Counted from the first letter of the stretch, positions 34,609 through 46,784 are shown. The stretch is 64,000 nucleotides of DNA from Thermothielavioides terrestris NRRL 8126 (GCF_000226115.1 NC_016459.1:3519501-3583500); one strand, 5' to 3'. A program made the numbers and translations. Notes: generated from the sequence alone by a model not told the origin.

Positions 34609-37600
34609 ACAAGCATGGTCAGACATACGGTGTCTCAAGCAGGGACTCCCATCGCTGTGGGCGCACATAGATTTTCTCCAGGGACTTCATCCGGCTCTTC
34701 AATACATTGCAGTTGGCTGCATCCACCACTTCAGATCGGGGCCATCGCCATGCTTCGTATCTGTAGTTCCAAGCGCTCGCATCGTTCAAGTAACGCGGAC
34801 ATTATAACAAGTGTGCCAAGAGGCGCAATACCCTACCCAGGGAGTTATTAAAGAGCTGTAGGGGCGGCGCCAGACTGCTTGGTGTGTGTGGTCTCATTTG
34901 GCCCGCCGCTGGGATCCTTCCCCCCTTTTTCGTCACCTTCGGTGGTAACGAGCAGGCCCAGAAACAAATATCCTTTCCAACCACTAGCCATGCATCCACG
35001 CTAGGTTACATTCTAATCATGCATTGCTATTCCCTTTTGCCCGACGCCCAAGCCCAGATTGACTCGCCCCAATTGTACATGCTCATACCCATGGATACAA
35101 TGGAAGGAAAAGGTGCAACAAGCGATAGGCCCTCCCACCCGAAAAGAAGGGAAGCCCGGTAACGCAACAAGCGTGCTGTTCTTTCCCCTTCGGAAAAACA
35201 CCATCGAAGCATCAATGAGATGCTCGAAAGAGACGGTGACCGGTTTGCCACGCCACCCCTTCCCATACACAACACCAAATCAAGGGGGTAAATCTTCTTT
35301 GCCTCACACTGCAGATCTTTCCTCCGTCCACAGCCAGTCCTTTTTCACTCCAACTGCGCCGACCCACCCGAGTGATCAGAAACAGAACATGGCGAGCTCT
35401 GACGAGGAAAAGAAGCGAGCGAGGGTGACTGCGCATCGTCCGGCGTGCAGACAAATGAGTGGCGGCTGGAGACAAGACGGGCCATTCAGCACCACGATAG
35501 CGATGCGGGCGGTGTGAGGTACGCGACAAGTCTGGCAGGCCCTTGGTACGGCAGGGCTGCACGCTGCTGCTGCCGCCGCCGTTGTGGCCGTTGATGATGA
35601 TGTTGCTGTTGTTACCGGCCCGTATGTGCGTTGTAGGCGGGGAGACTCGTATCTCCGGGCCAGGACACCGTCTGTCTCTCATGTGCGTGTGTGTTTCGGC
35701 GTATGGTGTGCGAGTGCTTTGTCTTCATGAAGCGATAGGTAGACAGGTCCAGGGTCGTGACACATCTTTCATATCATCCACTCTCTGCTGGGCCGGCCAG
35801 CTGAGACCCGACTGTTTCTTTGCGTCCGAAGACCACGATTGTTGGTCCGTTATCCGAACCTTTCGAAACGGTTCCGGCGCGGGGCGACGTCCCAGGTTAT
35901 GGTGATGGGGCTCTGCGGATGCGGGGAGTGCGGTGTTGGCGGTGACCTGAGTGTCGGCTTGCGCGGCAGGCGGGCGGCGTCTTGAATTCGTCGGACGGCT
36001 GGCCTCTCCATGACCATCGCCTTTCCTGTGTTGTAGTGGGTCGTCAAGCTCTTGTCGGGGCCGTCTTGTAGTCGTTTCCTGTCTTGCTTGGGATAGGGTG
36101 TAGGGGTCCGGTAGCGGGCTGGGTGGTGGTTGTCGCGCTGGTGACATCTTGTGGGCGGGACGATCCAGTTTGGTTGCCTGTCGAAGACCCTCTGCGTGAT
36201 TTCGGGGAACCCGGATGCACCGGTGTTGTTTCTCGAAGTGCACGCGGACAAGGCCGAGCCCATGGCGGCGGCTGTCTCGGATGTATAGCAGTCGGAAGAG
36301 ACGCAGCAACGAGGGAGGTCTTCCGTTCGTTGGTCACCGTGCTTGGAGCACTAGAACTGTGATGTCACCTCAGTTGAGCTGGGTTCCAGTTCTGAAGCGG
36401 CCAAAAATGAAGAATGTAGACGCGGCAGCTGGCAGAGAGTGCAGGCTCCCAGCAGGTGTGCGTTAGGCAGTGGTGATGGAAACTGCTGTGCTATCCTGAA
36501 TGCTCAAAACATCTCGAATCAGTAGCAGCAGGGGCTCGGAGTATTTATCTCTCTCAGATCGTTGCCCGTGTAAGCCCTATTACGGCGGTGACACATGTTG
36601 CGTCCGGAGGAGACCTGCCAAGATACCTCTTGGAGGGCTCTGCTTCTTGGCGCATATTTCTCGATGGAGATCAGATTGGGCCACAAATTTGGAAACTGCT
36701 GGCATTTCTTGGCACTTGGTCTTGAGGTTGGATATGTGAGACGCAGCATGCTGTGCCTCCGGTGTCAGCCTGAGTCCATGTCACTCTTCCGGAGCCTCGA
36801 ATTGTTTCTTGAAGTTGAATGGTTCTTCGCTCAGAACGCCCGCGTCTTCTCACTGTTTCACCGCCGCAGTGGGGCAAGCGCTGGCCCGCTGTCAACAGAA
36901 CGAAGGCAGCTGCCTCTTTGGAAGAGCCAGACACGTGGGAAGTCCCGCTGAGCAGTTTGAGGTGTTTTCTCGAAACTCCCGAGCTCTCCGTCCTTCCCAT
37001 CTTGTTTAGTGACTTCGTGCACCCAGCCCGATAACACAACGCAGGACGTAATACGGATGATGACAGTGATTTGCCCCGCCGCGCCATCGGTACAGTCTTG
37101 GCTTTCTTGGCTCTCTGCCAAGCCGTCCATCCTCGCGCAGATCTTCTCGGCATCGACGATCGCGGCCCGATTTGGCAAGTACCTGTGCTGGCTGCTCGCC
37201 GAGCGGCCACACAGGCACTGCCGGGAGTCGAAGCTCAGCCACCCCTTTTGGAGCTTTGTTTCGGGCTTCTTGGGGGGAGAAGTGGCTCTGCCTCGTCACC
37301 GAAGTCGCTGGCCTTCTCCCCCTTTCCGTGGCTTGTGTCGACTGCTCCAAAGTGACGAAAGGGGCGGGCTGTGGGAGGCAGACATCCACGGACAGTCCAT
37401 ACGCCCGTTAACCATCGGCAAGGGAAGCTTGGCAGTGTTGCCCAAAGATCCGATCGATTGTTGCAGCAGCCGTTCCAGGTCCTTGCCCATGAGAACATCG
37501 TTGCACGGCCACTTGGCACAAACCCCCATGACGACAACCAGGTAGCAAAGCTCACCTCTTCAGACTGTCCCGGTCCTCAAAGTAATCCCAATCTTGAGTT

Positions 37601-38760
37601 CCCCCGGCACGGACTAAGAATAGCCAAGACTCCCCTGTCTCCCGCCCGCTCGTTTCGACTGCCGCCAAGCGGCATCTCCTGCAGTGGCCACCGGCACTTC
37701 CAAGTTCCGGACCTGTAAGCCCTCCAAGCCGTTACATCTGATTGATCGAGTGTTTTGGTTCTCTTACACGGCTCGACGGCCCCTGCGGACTGCAGCAGCG
37801 AGACGTGGAGTGTCCGGAAGAGGTACTTTTCGCTGCGCGTGGTCTCGTGGCCCCTGCCCCTTGGTCAGCGCAGGCCGGTGACGCTGACTGGTCATACCGA
37901 GTGATTACCATCGGAAGTGGCCAGTCGGGTTGACGATTGCAGGCTTACTGGATGCCGGCGTCGCCGCCACGGACGGAGAGACCTCCTGCTCCCCGCTGGT
38001 CAGTGTGCGCAGCCGTGGAGGGACTGGTCAGTGCATGCAACTGCAGTAGCGCGCGGCTTGGTGCTTGCATGATGTGTCCGACGGCTTGGCGGTGCCGGGT
38101 CCCGCGGCTCCCGATGGCTTTGCGACGCCTCCGGTGGTCAACGGGGGGTTGTAGCAGCCGGTCCGGGGACTTGTCATAGCCCGCGTCGATGAGAGTCTTC
38201 ATTCGTCGTTATCAGCCCTGCTGGCAGAAGGTCGGCGCTGACAAGTTTAGGTTGTACAGTGCCAACGAAACAGCTCTTGATGTCGGTTTTCCACCAGTCG
38301 ACCGCACGAACTCCTCTTCCTGCGTGGCAACGAGTTGGGCAGCGACGGAAAAAAGTAAGCGAACTCGTCACAGCAGTCTCGAGTGTGCCGGAAAGGTGCG
38401 AACCCGCCTATCGCTCCGTCTGTGGTGGGTAAGTCCTCGGATCCAGCTCTGCAGGCAGCCTTCGTACAACAATAGCGGCTGCGCGCTCATTCGGCGGTCG
38501 GCACAGCGCTGAGGGATAGTCGGCAGTAGTTGAAACGTTCAAGCCCTGGGGGTAGGTGTCTCACTTGCATAGGGCTTCAAGTTTCACCAGCATAGATGAG
38601 ACACCTTCCACCACGAGTCCAGAGTCGTAAGTTGTCAAATCAGCGGGATCCGAGTCATTGGGGCTCTGAGGTTTAGATGGCGAATGTTCTGCCAGTCCGA
38701 TAGGCGGCTGCCGCAGATGGTCGCCAGCTTGTTTCAGGGGAAAGAGTAAGAGGGCAGCGG
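34605..38760. other. Gene-poor stretch with possible decayed minus-strand gene
   Basis: No intact gene is recognised. The stretch 35,560-35,620 is trinucleotide-rich (CTG, CCG, GAT). Between about 36,858 and 37,555 on the minus strand three staggered frames look protein-like in succession: M-G-K-D-L-E-R-L-L-Q-Q-S near 37,490, then F-V-T-L-E-Q-S-T-Q-A-T-E near 37,340, then A-A-I-V-D-A-E-K-I-C-A-R-M near 37,160. These may be pieces of one frameshifted gene, but I do not recognise the family. Confidence 0.35.
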
Positions 38761-38763
38761 TGG

Positions 38764-38850
38764 GGAAAAAAAGAAAAAGAAAAAAAGAAAAAAGAAAAAA
38801 GGAAAAAAAAAAGTAAAAAAAAAAAAAAGTGAAAAGCGGGAAATAAAGGA
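38764..38850. repeat. A-rich/polypurine tract adjoining the pentanucleotide array
   Basis: Runs of A are interrupted by single G residues; the tract leads directly into the AAAAT array. Confidence 0.85.
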
Positions 38851-39090
38851 AAAATAAAATAAAATAAAATAAAATAAAATAAAATAAAATAAAATAAAAT
38901 AAAATAAAATAAAATAAAATAAAATAAAATAAAATAAAATAAAATAAAATAAAATAAAATAAAATAAAATAAAATAAAATAAAATAAAATAAAATAAAAT
39001 AAAATAAAATAAAATAAAATAAAATAAAATAAAATAAAATAAAATAAAATAAAATAAAATAAAATAAAATAAAATAAAATAAAATAAAAT
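38851..39090. repeat. (AAAAT)48 pentanucleotide microsatellite
   Basis: It has forty-eight visually perfect AAAAT units (240 bp), followed by a few AAAAAT units to about 39,110. On the minus strand it reads as a periodic Phe/Tyr/Ile/Leu frame, which is a repeat artefact and not a protein. Confidence 0.95.
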
Positions 39091-39110
39091 AAAAATAAAA
39101 ATAAAAATAA

Positions 39111-40503
39111 TGAAGAACACAAAAAACGGAAAGAAAAGAATCCTCTTGCCAGCTGGCAAACCTCCGCACAACAGGAGGTGGTACGATGCTAGCTAACGGA
39201 ACTTCACTACCTATTCCACTTGGGCAAGTTAGCAAGTCCGGGAGGAACAGACTGCCAAACTTGACACCATTGCCCGATTAAGGTCAGAATCCGATGAGAC
39301 CCGACATGGGATAGATGGCACGAAGAGTGCGAAGAAGGAGACAATGCTCTAACTAACCAAGCCGAGCACATCGTTGACCGGCGCGACCCCAATTCGCCAG
39401 ATTGCCCGATCTGGTAGGCGATGGCGGGGAAACCGGAGGTGTGGGGCCCTCCGGCTCCGGATGGGCCCACAATGGGAGCCAGACAACTCCGGGCAGCAGG
39501 GTATGTCGCTGAGACGCCAGAGTATGAAGCCCTCGGCCTTAATCCCTCCGCAGCTCAACCACCACCCTAAGCGGCATATTGCCGTCCAGCAGAACAGCCC
39601 CTCTCCGCCACTCAACCGCTTCTCCCCAACCTTTCCTGGATCCGTCAACAGCACCGGCAAGTTGCCGAGACTCTAACCAGCCTAGGCCCTCCCGTAAATC
39701 ACTTCGGCGATAGCTAGGCAACTAGCAACTATCCTCAGCAACTTGATGCGCCTCAGCCCTACTCAGCCGCCGGTCGCCTCGGCCTTGGTCTCCGACAGTG
39801 GTGCGCCCGTCAGCTTCGCGCCGGCAGGACAGCGCCATTGCGTGAGGCTTAGGAGGGAGATGTGTGCCATGAACGCAGTGGGTACGTTGGACAGACCTAT
39901 TGGCGCATTGACTGAGCTACTACTTGCTTGCAAATTACCACTCAGGCAGCCATGTTGCAAGACGCATAGATATTATTTCTTTTTTTTTTTTCTCTTCTCT
40001 ACTTCTCTCTCTTTCTATCTCTCTCCTTTTTTCTTTCTTTTTTTCTTTCTTTTTTCCTTCTTTTTTCTTTTTTTATTCCCTTTTTCTTTCTATTTTTCTT
40101 TCTTTTTTATTACTTTTCTCTTTCGTTTTTTCTTTTCTTTTTTTCTTTTTCTCTTTCTTTCTTTTTTTTTCCACACTAAGCGCGTCGCGAATTTTGTGTT
40201 CAAACTCTTAACCCACGACCCACGGGAGATGGCCATAGCGAGGAGGGGAAGTGAGGGAGACCGCGTCAGTTAGTGTTTCACAATACCTCTAGTCTTGAAC
40301 GTGACCGCCAAGTACACGCACTTGTCGTTCTATCTCCAGCTAATTCCTGGAAAACCTGGCCTGCCAAGTGTCAAGGAACATGACGTGGCCGAGAAGAAGT
40401 CATTTAACCCTCAACACTTCCAACTCGGCCCTGGATTGGGCTTATTTAAGGTCAAGTTGCCTGGAAGAGCACAAGCAACATTAAAGCAGCCCGAACTCTC
40501 ACA
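39111..40503. other. Intergenic with polypyrimidine tract at 39,977-40,172
   Basis: No gene is recognised. The ~195-base tract is nearly all T and C on the plus strand, comparable to 20,640-20,912. The last ~200 bases are the likely promoter of the phosphatase gene, with a TATTTAAG stretch near 40,443. Confidence 0.6.
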
Positions 40504-41250
40504 ATGCCGCCCACGCTTATCCTCATCCGCCATGCGCAGGCCCTCCACAACGTTGACAGTAAGGTTCCAAACAGAGCTTACACAGCTGGCATAAGTACTA
40601 ACTCCCACACAGAGGCCTACCACAGCCTACGGGACCCGGTCCTCACCGATCTCGGCCGCCTGCAAGCCGTCGAGCTGCGAGAGCACCTGAAAGCCGCACT
40701 GCCGCCAGACCGCAGAATCGAACTCATCGTCATCAGCCCCATGCGCCGCGCAATTGAGACCTGCCTCATTGCCCTGGATTGGGTGATCAACGAGGGTGTG
40801 CCCGTCGTGCCGGACGCGCGATGGCAGGAACTCCACCCGAACCCCTGCGACACCGGCACGCCGCGCGAGCAGCTTGCCGCCGACTATCCGCAGATCGACT
40901 TCTCACTGCTTGACCCCGTCTACCCGGACAAGATCTCGCCGGCCGGGGCGCGCTACCGGTGCGAGAAGGGCGCCGTGCTCGCGCGGGCCCAGTCCGCGCT
41001 CGCGGACCTGTACTGGCGCACCGAGGATGTGGTCGCGGTGGTCTCGCATTCCGGGTTCATGCGCACGGCGGTGACCGGGCGAAGGTTTGCGAATGCCGAC
41101 TATCGCGTTTTTGACTTTGAGGAGAGGGACTGGAACCAGGAGGGAGAGCCGTACCGGTTGGTGGAGTGGGAGTGGACGAGGGGGAAAGGGGGAATGGGGA
41201 GGAGTAACGAGGAGCCGGTTGAGCTCGGGGAGGGGTTGCCTGAGGAGTGA
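40504..41250 (+). CDS. Histidine phosphatase superfamily (phosphoglycerate-mutase-like) protein
   Basis: Proposed exons are 40,504-40,558 and 40,613-41,250 (230 residues). The 54-bp intron has donor GTAAGG, a textbook TACTAAC branch and acceptor CACAG. Its length is a multiple of three and it has no stop, so an unspliced 248-residue reading is also open. Splicing restores H-N-V-D-K-A-Y-H-S-L-R-D-P, as in the family. Catalytic residues are visible: L-I-R-H-A near the start (nucleophilic His), S-P-M-R-R-A-I-E-T (second Arg), E-L-H-P-N-P-C-D-T-G (acid Glu) and V-S-H-S-G-F (second His). The RHG box is R-H-A, a common fungal variant. It is a cytosolic phosphatase-type fold; the substrate is unknown. 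The C-terminus is Gly/Glu-rich. Confidence 0.9.
   Translation: MPPTLILIRHAQALHNVDSKVPNRAYTAGISTNSHTEAYHSLRDPVLTDLGRLQAVELREHLKAALPPDRRIELIVISPMRRAIETCLIALDWVINEGVPVVPDARWQELHPNPCDTGTPREQLAADYPQIDFSLLDPVYPDKISPAGARYRCEKGAVLARAQSALADLYWRTEDVVAVVSHSGFMRTAVTGRRFANADYRVFDFEERDWNQEGEPYRLVEWEWTRGKGGMGRSNEEPVELGEGLPEE
40559..40612 (+). other. 54-bp stop-free intron in the phosphatase gene
   Basis: It has GTAAGG at the donor, TACTAAC 13 bases before the end and CACAG at the acceptor. The inserted residues fall between the catalytic H-N-V-D and the H-S-L-R-D-P stretch, where homologues have no insertion. Confidence 0.8.
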
Positions 41251-41404
41251 AGGCGGCATGGAGTGTTGAGATGGGTGGAGGAATTCTGACGCGTTGCGTT
41301 CGGTTACCTAGTTGACGGGCCCTGCGTAGAGCACCTACCGGCTTGCTATGAACTATCCATCATACTTCCCTACGATCTAACTACTAACCTAACGTCGAAA
41401 CAGG

Positions 41405-41872
41405 ATGTCGGACATCGAGCAAGACACCGACATAGGTGGCAGCGGCATTCTGACCCGACAAAGTTTGCGTGAGCAAATTGAGCTTATGTGAGAGCAGGGC
41501 ATTCCTGCCACGTCGCTCTTTTCGGTCATTACACAAGGTATTCATTCCTCTACCAACCCCATCCTAGTCGTTACAATGATAGCCCATTGCTCACATCAAA
41601 TGGTCATTGTAGTATATGACGGAGAGAGGTTCAGAATCGCAAAGACAGATGTGTCGGACATTGCAAGAGCCTTCGACAAATACTACAAGGGCCGCCATTA
41701 TGGGGATGACGAGTCCCCTCCTCTATCGGACCCAGTGTCTGACGACGAGTATGATTCGCAAGCTAGAAAGGCCGCTCCATCTCCCAAGAAGAATGCGCGA
41801 AAGCGCAAGCGTGACAATGCCTGTGACACCCGGGGTTGCGGGGCAAGGGCAAACAAGTCGCTCGCCACTTGA
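41405..41872 (+). CDS. Hypothetical small protein with basic C-terminus (intron-containing or nonsense-broken)
   Basis: A frame opens at 41,405 (M-S-D-I-E-Q-D-T-D-I-G-G) and stays in phase to 41,872 except for one TGA at 41,489-41,491. A GTGAGC donor at 41,469 with acceptors at 41,537 (69 bp) or 41,567 (99 bp) would remove the TGA and keep the frame. The downstream part reads M-V-I-V-V-Y-D-G-E-R-F, then D-V-S-D-I-A-R-A-F-D-K-Y-Y, an acidic patch and a K-K-N-A-R-K-R-K-R basic run, a likely nuclear signal. I recognise no family. The branch site in either intron is weak, so it may be a pseudogene. Confidence 0.45.
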
Positions 41873-44730
41873 TGTTTTGAGTTGGCTCCAGGACATTGAG
41901 GATAGAGGAGGAGTATAAGACTTGGGAGTTCAGGGACTTGGAAGGCAGCTACCTACGAAACACGGCCCATACTTGACATCAAGTTCTGAGACTACGTCCT
42001 ACCTTTTCCTCCGAATGTTTGTGAAGGACGTTGGAATAGGCAGCGGTGTCAAACCGCAGAATGTTGCTCGAGAAAATTTCGCTGTCAGCGCGCTTTTAGA
42101 GGGATTAGGCCTGCTCCCAGCTCTACGCTTGATTCGCCGGCGGGAATCGCTGCCGTCACTTCATTGAGCATAGCCAACGCGGTCCTGTATTGGCACCGCA
42201 TCAAGCAGAAGCCTTTGGGCCGTGATTCAAGGGGGTGTGAGCCTGCAGGGGGTGGAGTGGTTGATAATGGCTGCCGGAATCCATACTATACAGTAGTCCT
42301 TCGAAACACCCTTGCCTCCCTGTCTGTCCCAGACCTTCATCACTGACGGCCTCCGCAAGCCAAGAAAAGGAGTGCTTTGCTCACTATCTCTTGGGGGGCT
42401 GTCTTTCACCTGTTCTCCTCATCAAATCGCACCGATAGAATGGCAAAGTGCGTCGTCTTCTTCGTTGAGACCCGGATTATACCGTAGGCCAGGACCCCGC
42501 ATTACCTAGACAACAAGGTACAGGCGGAGGCTAATAATGGCACCGCATTGTCTCCACTTGCTCTTCTGCAGAGTGTCAACTCGTCGAAATGGTGTAGCGG
42601 GAGCTGTAGTTCCCGCCGATCTGATCAGCTTACAGCAGGTTCGTCGCGAGAGACAGTGCTCCCAAGCGGTTGGCTTGGACAACAACATTGCTGAAAAGGA
42701 AGAATATTCCCCCGTGGTACGCGTGGTACCTAACACAGCGATGGGTTGGCCGAAGTGAGGGTTGGGACGGGTCTTCCAGGTTGGGCGCAATTGCGTTCAG
42801 CACACAACTCGGTGATGGTCGTTGGTACGACGCAAGTGAAAAACGGTTACAAAGGGGGCCAAGGAAAGGGAAGGCATAACACAAAGCTGGTAAAGGCAAG
42901 CACAAGGGAGAAAGACAAAGAGCGATGAGTGGGTGTCTCCCTCAATTCCGTCCCATACCATCATCAACCTGCTGAATGACAAAATGTTTCGGCCCAACTT
43001 CCTCTCGTCCAGGCGTATATCACAGCCTCAACTGTGTGTTAGGACCTCTTTGTTGGTGGGTGTTGCTTAGCTGCGACGTTCGGAGGGAACACGCTTCGGC
43101 GGTCAGCCGCACACTAGAGTTCCGGTTATCTGAGCACTACTACCAACTATCTTCTGTACAGCCAACTGTCTTTCATAGTTAATACAATGCATCAACCATT
43201 TTTGATGAAAGGCCAGTTCTAGTGGAAGAGAGAAACGGTGGTGTGGACACTGGAAGGAGTATAACTGGCAGTACGACAACATTTTCCTCCGCGTGTTGTA
43301 GTCTCGCAGTGTTGCCCCCTCGAACTGTGTCAAGACACAAAGGCTACCAACAGAAAACCTGGTGCCCAGGTGACCGTTGAGAATTTACCGTGCCAACTAT
43401 CGGCGTGCAACCGCTGTGAGATCTCCTGCTCGGCTACACTATAAATGATGGACAGCCCGAAACTGCTCAGTAATCGACGTGCTCTAATCAACCCACCTCA
43501 GCCACCTCCACACCAGAATCATACTACACCGCGCATCACTGGCAGTAAGTATGCATGCACCACGTATTCCCCCAGAGCCAAGGCGCATGGGCTAACATCG
43601 GACAAGCACAACAACCTATATCTCGTCCCAGTCTTCCTAGAGTTCCTGAGGAACGATAAGGTACTCTCCGATTCGAAACTCCCAGACGAACAGACGGATA
43701 CCCGTATCCCACAATGGCAACGAAACGGTGGAAATGCGTAGGTAACATCAACCTTGGCATTACTCGGGTGCAATAATGCTCACAACACACTGCATAGTGC
43801 AATTGCGGCGAGGGTCTCTGGAACTACAAGCTCGATAAGAGCTGTCCTGAGTGTGAACACAAACGATGTCCGAATTGCGAGACTCGTTCGGAGTAAAGTC
43901 AAGAAGAAACAGTAAGCGGCTAGGATTACCCTCCGCCCACGGAGGTTTTGGCGAGCGGCGGACGCCAAGCCGTCCCAACGGGCTTCATACATCATCACTG
44001 TGAGAATGGACCCGGCGGTCAAAGCTTGTCAGTCCCGAGGGCATAGGAAGGGGATAGTCAGAGCCGTGGAGGGAAGGAGTAAAGAAGAAAATGTGCGGCG
44101 TGGATCGTTTGCTCAACCGTTATCGCTGGCGATGCGTGTTTGGGCTCAAGGCAGGCTCCATCCATACCTAGGTAGTTATATAATCTAGGTGCTTTATTTG
44201 GGAAGCTCTGGCTGGACAGCCATGGCCAACCTAATTATGCCAGGCATCTCGGCTGCAGTGAATGAAGCCGCTCCTCAGCGACCTACTAACGGATTGAAAC
44301 ATGCCGAGTCAATATAGGCAGGAGATTATGAGGGCCCTGTGGGAGACAACTTCGGCACCCTAGCATCCGATCAGCTGAGCGGCATGACAGACAACGCTGG
44401 AACAACTTCTCTTCTCGAGGCACCACACTGTGTGGTTGCGTCTCACGACAACTCATGATTAATGCTGAGGTTTGTGAATTAAACCGAACAGATAGTGGTT
44501 ATAGCGTAGACTCGTTATGATGAAGCCGCTTGTACGAACGGAGGGCCCCAAGTATCTGCACAGCTGCCTTTTTTCGGGGGTCATGAAGACACTACATTGT
44601 TCCCTTGACCACAACCTGGGCCAACGCCAAAGATCCATTTCATGTCCCAAACAGCCATACTAATAGCTAGCCACGCACCAATTCAAGCCAAACCTCCGCC
44701 TCAGCACCGTGACACCACCACATCCCCTCC
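41873..44730. other. Gene-poor stretch, no gene recognised
   Basis: About 2.9 kb has only frames under 100 codons on both strands and no domain that I recognise. The right end contains the 3' region of the minus-strand membrane protein gene. Confidence 0.5.
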
Positions 44731-45475
44731 TCAGCGCTGACCGTCGTGCACCTCGCGCTCCTCCGTCAGCGGGTGCTCCTTCTTCTCGGCCGCGTAGCCT
44801 TGGCCGCTGTATGCCTGCGTCTCGGCCGCGGCGTGCTGGTCGTAGTAGTCCGTCCGGGGGTAGTTGTGGGCGTACGGCTGCGGGTGGAGCTGCTTGGGGA
44901 CGAGGTTGCGCGTCTCCGGGTCGCTCGTGCGCTGGTAGCCGAGGGCGCCCGTGCGGTACTGGTGGTAGACGACGCCCGCGTAGATGAGCAAGCCGAGGAA
45001 GGAGAGGCTTGGGACGGTCAGTAAGGGACGGAGGGACGGCGAGAAGATGGGGAGGTCGGACTGACAGGACGACGACACCGATGGCGATGGATATAGCCCC
45101 GTTACGGGGCCCGACGAAGCTGAGTATTATGTACGCCACGAAGAACGTGGACTGGATCACATTGACCCAGAGAAAAAACGGCGGCGACAGCGTGCGGCGC
45201 GCCCGTTTGACGATACAAACGACATCGCCTAATAAAGAGAAGGAAACAAGCGCAATGATGACGGACGAGACGATATAAACCGCTTTGTAGTCGAGGTGGG
45301 TATTGTACTGAACTTCGAGTTTGTGGATATCGTCTTTGAAGGCGTGGAGCCCGACAATGACGAAGAGGTACAGGCCGATTAGGAGGATCATGAGGAGAAT
45401 GCGGACGATCCAGAAGGGGATGAGCACTCGCTTGAGGAACGGGGACGCCTCCCCGACGACATAAGGGGCCGACAT
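44731..45475 (-). CDS. Four-TM integral membrane protein (MARVEL-like topology), hypothetical
   Basis: Two exons on the minus strand are proposed: 45,066-45,475 and 44,731-45,007. They are joined across a 58-bp intron with donor GTCAGT, branch CTGAC and acceptor AAG, giving 228 residues. The start M-S-A-P-Y-V-V is chosen because it has the optimal context CCGCCACCATG; an upstream in-frame ATG at 45,544 is less likely. Hydrophobic segments lie at about residues 17-45, 66-90, 103-124 and 130-155, the last built across the splice junction. The tail from about 156 is hydrophilic with Q, Y, H and charged residues (E-K-K-E-H-P-L-T-E-E-R-E) and is probably cytosolic. Four TMs with a short polar loop resemble MARVEL-type proteins, but no diagnostic residues confirm this. 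Function unknown. Confidence 0.75.
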
Positions 45476-46738
45476 GGTGGCGGCGGGTGCTGGAGTCCTG
45501 GTTGAGCTGAGTTTGGTGGTGAGGAGCAGTCTCCAAGATTCCACAAGAGACGCGGGACTCGACTTTTGAATGGTCCCGGGGGTTCACTTTCGTTGGGCTG
45601 TCAACACCGCGTCTTCGGGTCTCAGCCCCAACATGGGCAGGGGGCACTTGCAGCTTGTTGCTAACGTTAGTAAGGTAGTTGCTTGTTGGCAACCGAGCGA
45701 GCATTGATTCGATGAGTGGGATCTGCCAAGAAAGCGGCTGGGGGCGTTGGCCGGTGGCGGAGGACGCCAACGGCCACAATCGCGGTTGGCATCTGAGGTC
45801 AGCTAGCGCGGCAGGGCCGCCTGGCTGCCATATTTCGCTAGTTGGTTAACTTGTTGCCTGTTGTTAGCACGCTGACAGCCTCCACTGCCACCGCAGACAG
45901 CCATGTCCTGGGGGCCAAAATATGGAGACCGGCCAAGACGCTCGTGGTGTCAGCTTGTCGTTGCTGTCCCTGTGGTACACAGTATTTCAACCTCGCCGAG
46001 TGTACCCGTTTTACGTGTACTTACCTTAGGTTATCCGGTGTCGGTGGAGTGTCCTCTCCAACGACCTTCTGCCGTATCAGTAGCGGCATGCTAGCCAACG
46101 GAGGAAGAACCCTCGAGGGAGACTCGACGCACTGGCTCTGCTTGCATGTCGGCATGTTTATGCACTGTGGCTCCGGCAGATCGGCCCCCACATGCGCAGG
46201 GTGCCTGGAAGGTGGCGCGCCAACCGGCCACCAAATTCTTCCGTACACTGCACACTTCGGATAACGTTACTGCGTAAATTTTCACCGGGATGCCGAAGCG
46301 GCCGCTAATGTGGGTCGTACCCCGGACCGACCCCAGTTTTGGACCGGGAGGCAGTCCGGCTCCGAGACTTGCCTCATGGGGTCCGGGCTGGCAGGCTGTG
46401 TCCAATGCGGCACAGTCCAAGGAAGGAGGAGAGTGCAAACTGTTTTGATTGTTTGGAGTATTCTTAAGGTAAGTAGTTACACAGTAAGCTTCGACAGCAG
46501 GATCAACTCCGTCTTAGACCTCGATGAATCGCCAAGCACCCTTGGAAGATGTCTCTGTTGCATTTGGCAGGCAATCGCAACTCCTTTCTAAATCCAGGGG
46601 AAAGCTAGAAGGGGTTGGAAGCAACAACGTACACTTCTAGCCATGAAATGCTGCGTCATAGCATTGCGGCCCGGCGAGGCACACGGCTGAGTGTATGCAA
46701 GGCCTGCGTGGAATGATGTCCCTATCTACGTAGAGGCA
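45476..46738. other. Intergenic, no gene recognised
   Basis: This includes the promoter region of the minus-strand membrane protein. The frame at 45,842-46,264 on the plus strand shows no domain and is Cys/Thr/Ser-rich by composition only. Confidence 0.5.
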
Positions 46739-46780
46739 TATAAAACACGGCGGCGACAGCGTGCGGCGTGCCCGCTTGAT
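46739..46780. repeat. Short diverged copy of membrane-protein coding sequence
   Basis: CGGCGGCGACAGCGTGCGGCG is followed by GCCCG(C/T)TTGA here and at 45,178-45,215 inside exon 1 of the four-TM gene, in the same orientation. About 40 bp align with a handful of transitions. It abuts the copia fragment directly. Confidence 0.7.
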
Positions 46781-46784
46781 AATC

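Noticed and set aside
34190..34851. Frames with poly-Lys or poly-Phe
   Set aside because: These are translations of the 69-T homopolymer and its flanks.
38561..39235. 224-codon minus-strand frame full of Phe/Tyr/Ile/Leu
   Set aside because: It is produced by reading through the AAAAT array and A-rich tract; it is a periodic artefact, not a membrane protein.
45842..46264. 140-codon plus-strand frame
   Set aside because: No domain, no start context and Cys/Ser/Thr-rich composition without secretion signal; treated as chance.
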